From NCBI GenBank assembly GCA_017938785.1, contig JAGBAU010000198.1, positions 1-23,736 of the forward strand: a stretch of 23,736 nucleotides of DNA, written 5' to 3'. How positions within the stretch are numbered: position 1 is the first letter of the stretch; the number at the start of each line of letters is the position of its first letter. Origin of the DNA: Clostridia bacterium. Its GTDB lineage: Bacteria; Bacillota_A; Clostridia; Christensenellales; Aristaeellaceae. The position numbers were made by a program, and so were the translations under genes. The notes beneath the pieces were generated by a model. That model searched no databases. It was not told the DNA's origin and was given only the letters and a program-made list of their open reading frames with translations. Below are positions 22,783-23,736 of the stretch, one piece after another.

Positions 22783-23736
22783 ATGACGAACAAGTTTGAA
22801 CTGCTGGCTCCCGCCGGCGATATGGAACGCCTGGAGACCGCCCTGCGCTTCGGTGCAGATGCCGTATATGTGGGCGGTCCTATGCTGCAGCTGCGCGCCG
22901 CCAATGTGGGCTTCACCATGGAAACCCTGGCAGAAGCCGTACAGAAGGTGCATGTGCAGGGCAAAAAGATCTATGTAACGGTAAACGCCTTCGCCTCCAA
23001 CGGCGATGTGGACGCTGCCGGCGACTATGCCCGCAAGCTCCATGACATGGGCGTGGATGCGGTCATCGTGTCCGACCTGGGCGTGATCCGCGCCATCCGC
23101 GCAGCCGTTCCGGAGCTGGCCGTGCACGTGAGCACCCAGGCCAACTGCCTGAACTATGGTTCCGCCATGGTCTACTACGACCTGGGCGTAAAGCGCATCG
23201 TGTTGGGGCGCGAAATGAGCCTGAAGGAGATTCGCGAGCTTCGAAGCCGCATTCCCGCCGATTTGGAGCTGGAGGCCTTCGTGCACGGCGCCATGTGCAT
23301 GTCCTACTCCGGCAGGTGCATGATTTCCGCCTATCTCACCGGACGCAGCGCCAACAAAGGCGCCTGCACCCAGTCCTGCCGCTGGAAATACCATCTGATG
23401 GAGGAAAGCCGTCCCGGCGAATACTTCCCCGTGGAAGAGGATGAGCATGGCACCACCATCTTCTCCTCCTTCGACATGAACTGCCTGGACTTCCTGGACC
23501 AGATCATGGACGCGGGCGTGGTATCCTTCAAGGTGGAGGGCCGTATGAAGTCCCCCTTCTACGTGGCCACCGTGATCAATGCCTACCGCAGGCGCATCGA
23601 CAGCATCCTGGACGGCACGGCTGACAAGCAGCAGATTCAGCTTTTGCAGAACGAGCTTAACGCCGCCAGCCACCGTCCCTATGCATCCGGCTTCTACTTC
23701 GGCGCCATGAAGCGCCATGCCCCCGACGACGGCGTA
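22783..23736 (+). CDS. U32-family protein (peptidase U32 / tRNA-hydroxylation type), 3' end beyond window
   Basis: The first 318 residues are present; the frame is still open at the window end. The start ATG is 2 nt after the yesL stop and uses GAGGA inside the yesL end, so the two are cotranscribed and probably coupled. F-E-L-L-A-P-A-G-D (5-13) and A-V-Y-V-G-G at the N-terminus, and E-A-F-V-H-G-A-M-C-M-S-Y-S-G-R-C (164-179) with C195 and C199, form the U32 signature. Four Cys (172, 179, 195, 199) are spaced as in family members that need an iron-sulfur centre. The family holds collagenase-like annotations, but several members (TrhP/YegQ, RlhA) act in RNA hydroxylation with prephenate. This protein is more likely an RNA-modification factor than a peptidase; the paralogue cannot be fixed here. 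Confidence 0.95.
   Translation, partial: MTNKFELLAPAGDMERLETALRFGADAVYVGGPMLQLRAANVGFTMETLAEAVQKVHVQGKKIYVTVNAFASNGDVDAAGDYARKLHDMGVDAVIVSDLGVIRAIRAAVPELAVHVSTQANCLNYGSAMVYYDLGVKRIVLGREMSLKEIRELRSRIPADLELEAFVHGAMCMSYSGRCMISAYLTGRSANKGACTQSCRWKYHLMEESRPGEYFPVEEDEHGTTIFSSFDMNCLDFLDQIMDAGVVSFKVEGRMKSPFYVATVINAYRRRIDSILDGTADKQQIQLLQNELNAASHRPYASGFYFGAMKRHAPDDGV

Overview
The window looks like the chromosome of a moderately GC-rich, anaerobic, Gram-positive Clostridia-type bacterium, probably from an animal gut or a similar habitat. The basis is the single-chain (alpha2) glycyl-tRNA synthetase, strong AGGAGG-type ribosome binding sites with GTG and TTG starts, YitT, YesL/DUF624, PfoR/EIIC and U32 family genes, a lipoprotein with an Ada-like Cys tail, and a serine recombinase of the DUF4368 type. 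A genus cannot be named from sequence alone.

Layout. 1-317 is the end of a mobile element: the last 80 codons of a large serine recombinase, a perfect 12-bp stem-loop across its stop codon, and an intrinsic terminator. Next on the minus strand come an orphan secreted protein (316-996), a small Ada-tail lipoprotein (1159-1695), glyQS (1762-3144), and a two-gene unit of unknown function (3272-4222 and 4258-4473). The plus strand then carries a 706-aa, extremely Asp/Glu-rich, single-pass membrane protein (4693-6813) and glycerol kinase glpK (6920-8410). A 92-aa protein with 13 cysteines (8452-8730, minus) converges on glpK and diverges from a YitT-family membrane protein (8869-9714). An orphan PfoR/PTS_EIIC_2-type membrane protein (9756-10787, minus) shares a bidirectional terminator with yitT.

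The centre (10841-18520, minus) is one 2559-aa gene, an NdvB/Cgs-type cyclic beta-1,2-glucan synthase with an intact glycosyltransferase core, a glycoamylase-like cyclisation domain and a GH94 phosphorylase domain. Right of it is a compact minus-strand operon rsmD-coaD-coiled-coil gene (20422 to 18722), in which the coding ends overlap or nearly touch. Alanine racemase alr (20594-21712, minus) is divergent from yesL and a U32-family gene (21887 to the window end), which are 2 nt apart.

Most of the sequence is ordinary housekeeping. The parts most worth a second look are the acidic membrane protein with recurring basic P-R-[KR]-[GS] nodes, the Cys-rich mini-protein, the cyclic glucan synthase in a Gram-positive setting with no linked exporter, and a shared TTGCAA -35 element with 17-bp spacing at four promoters. 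I found no tRNA, rRNA, CRISPR array or complete insertion sequence. No gene-free stretch exceeds 300 bases. I see no clear case for a wholly new multi-gene system.
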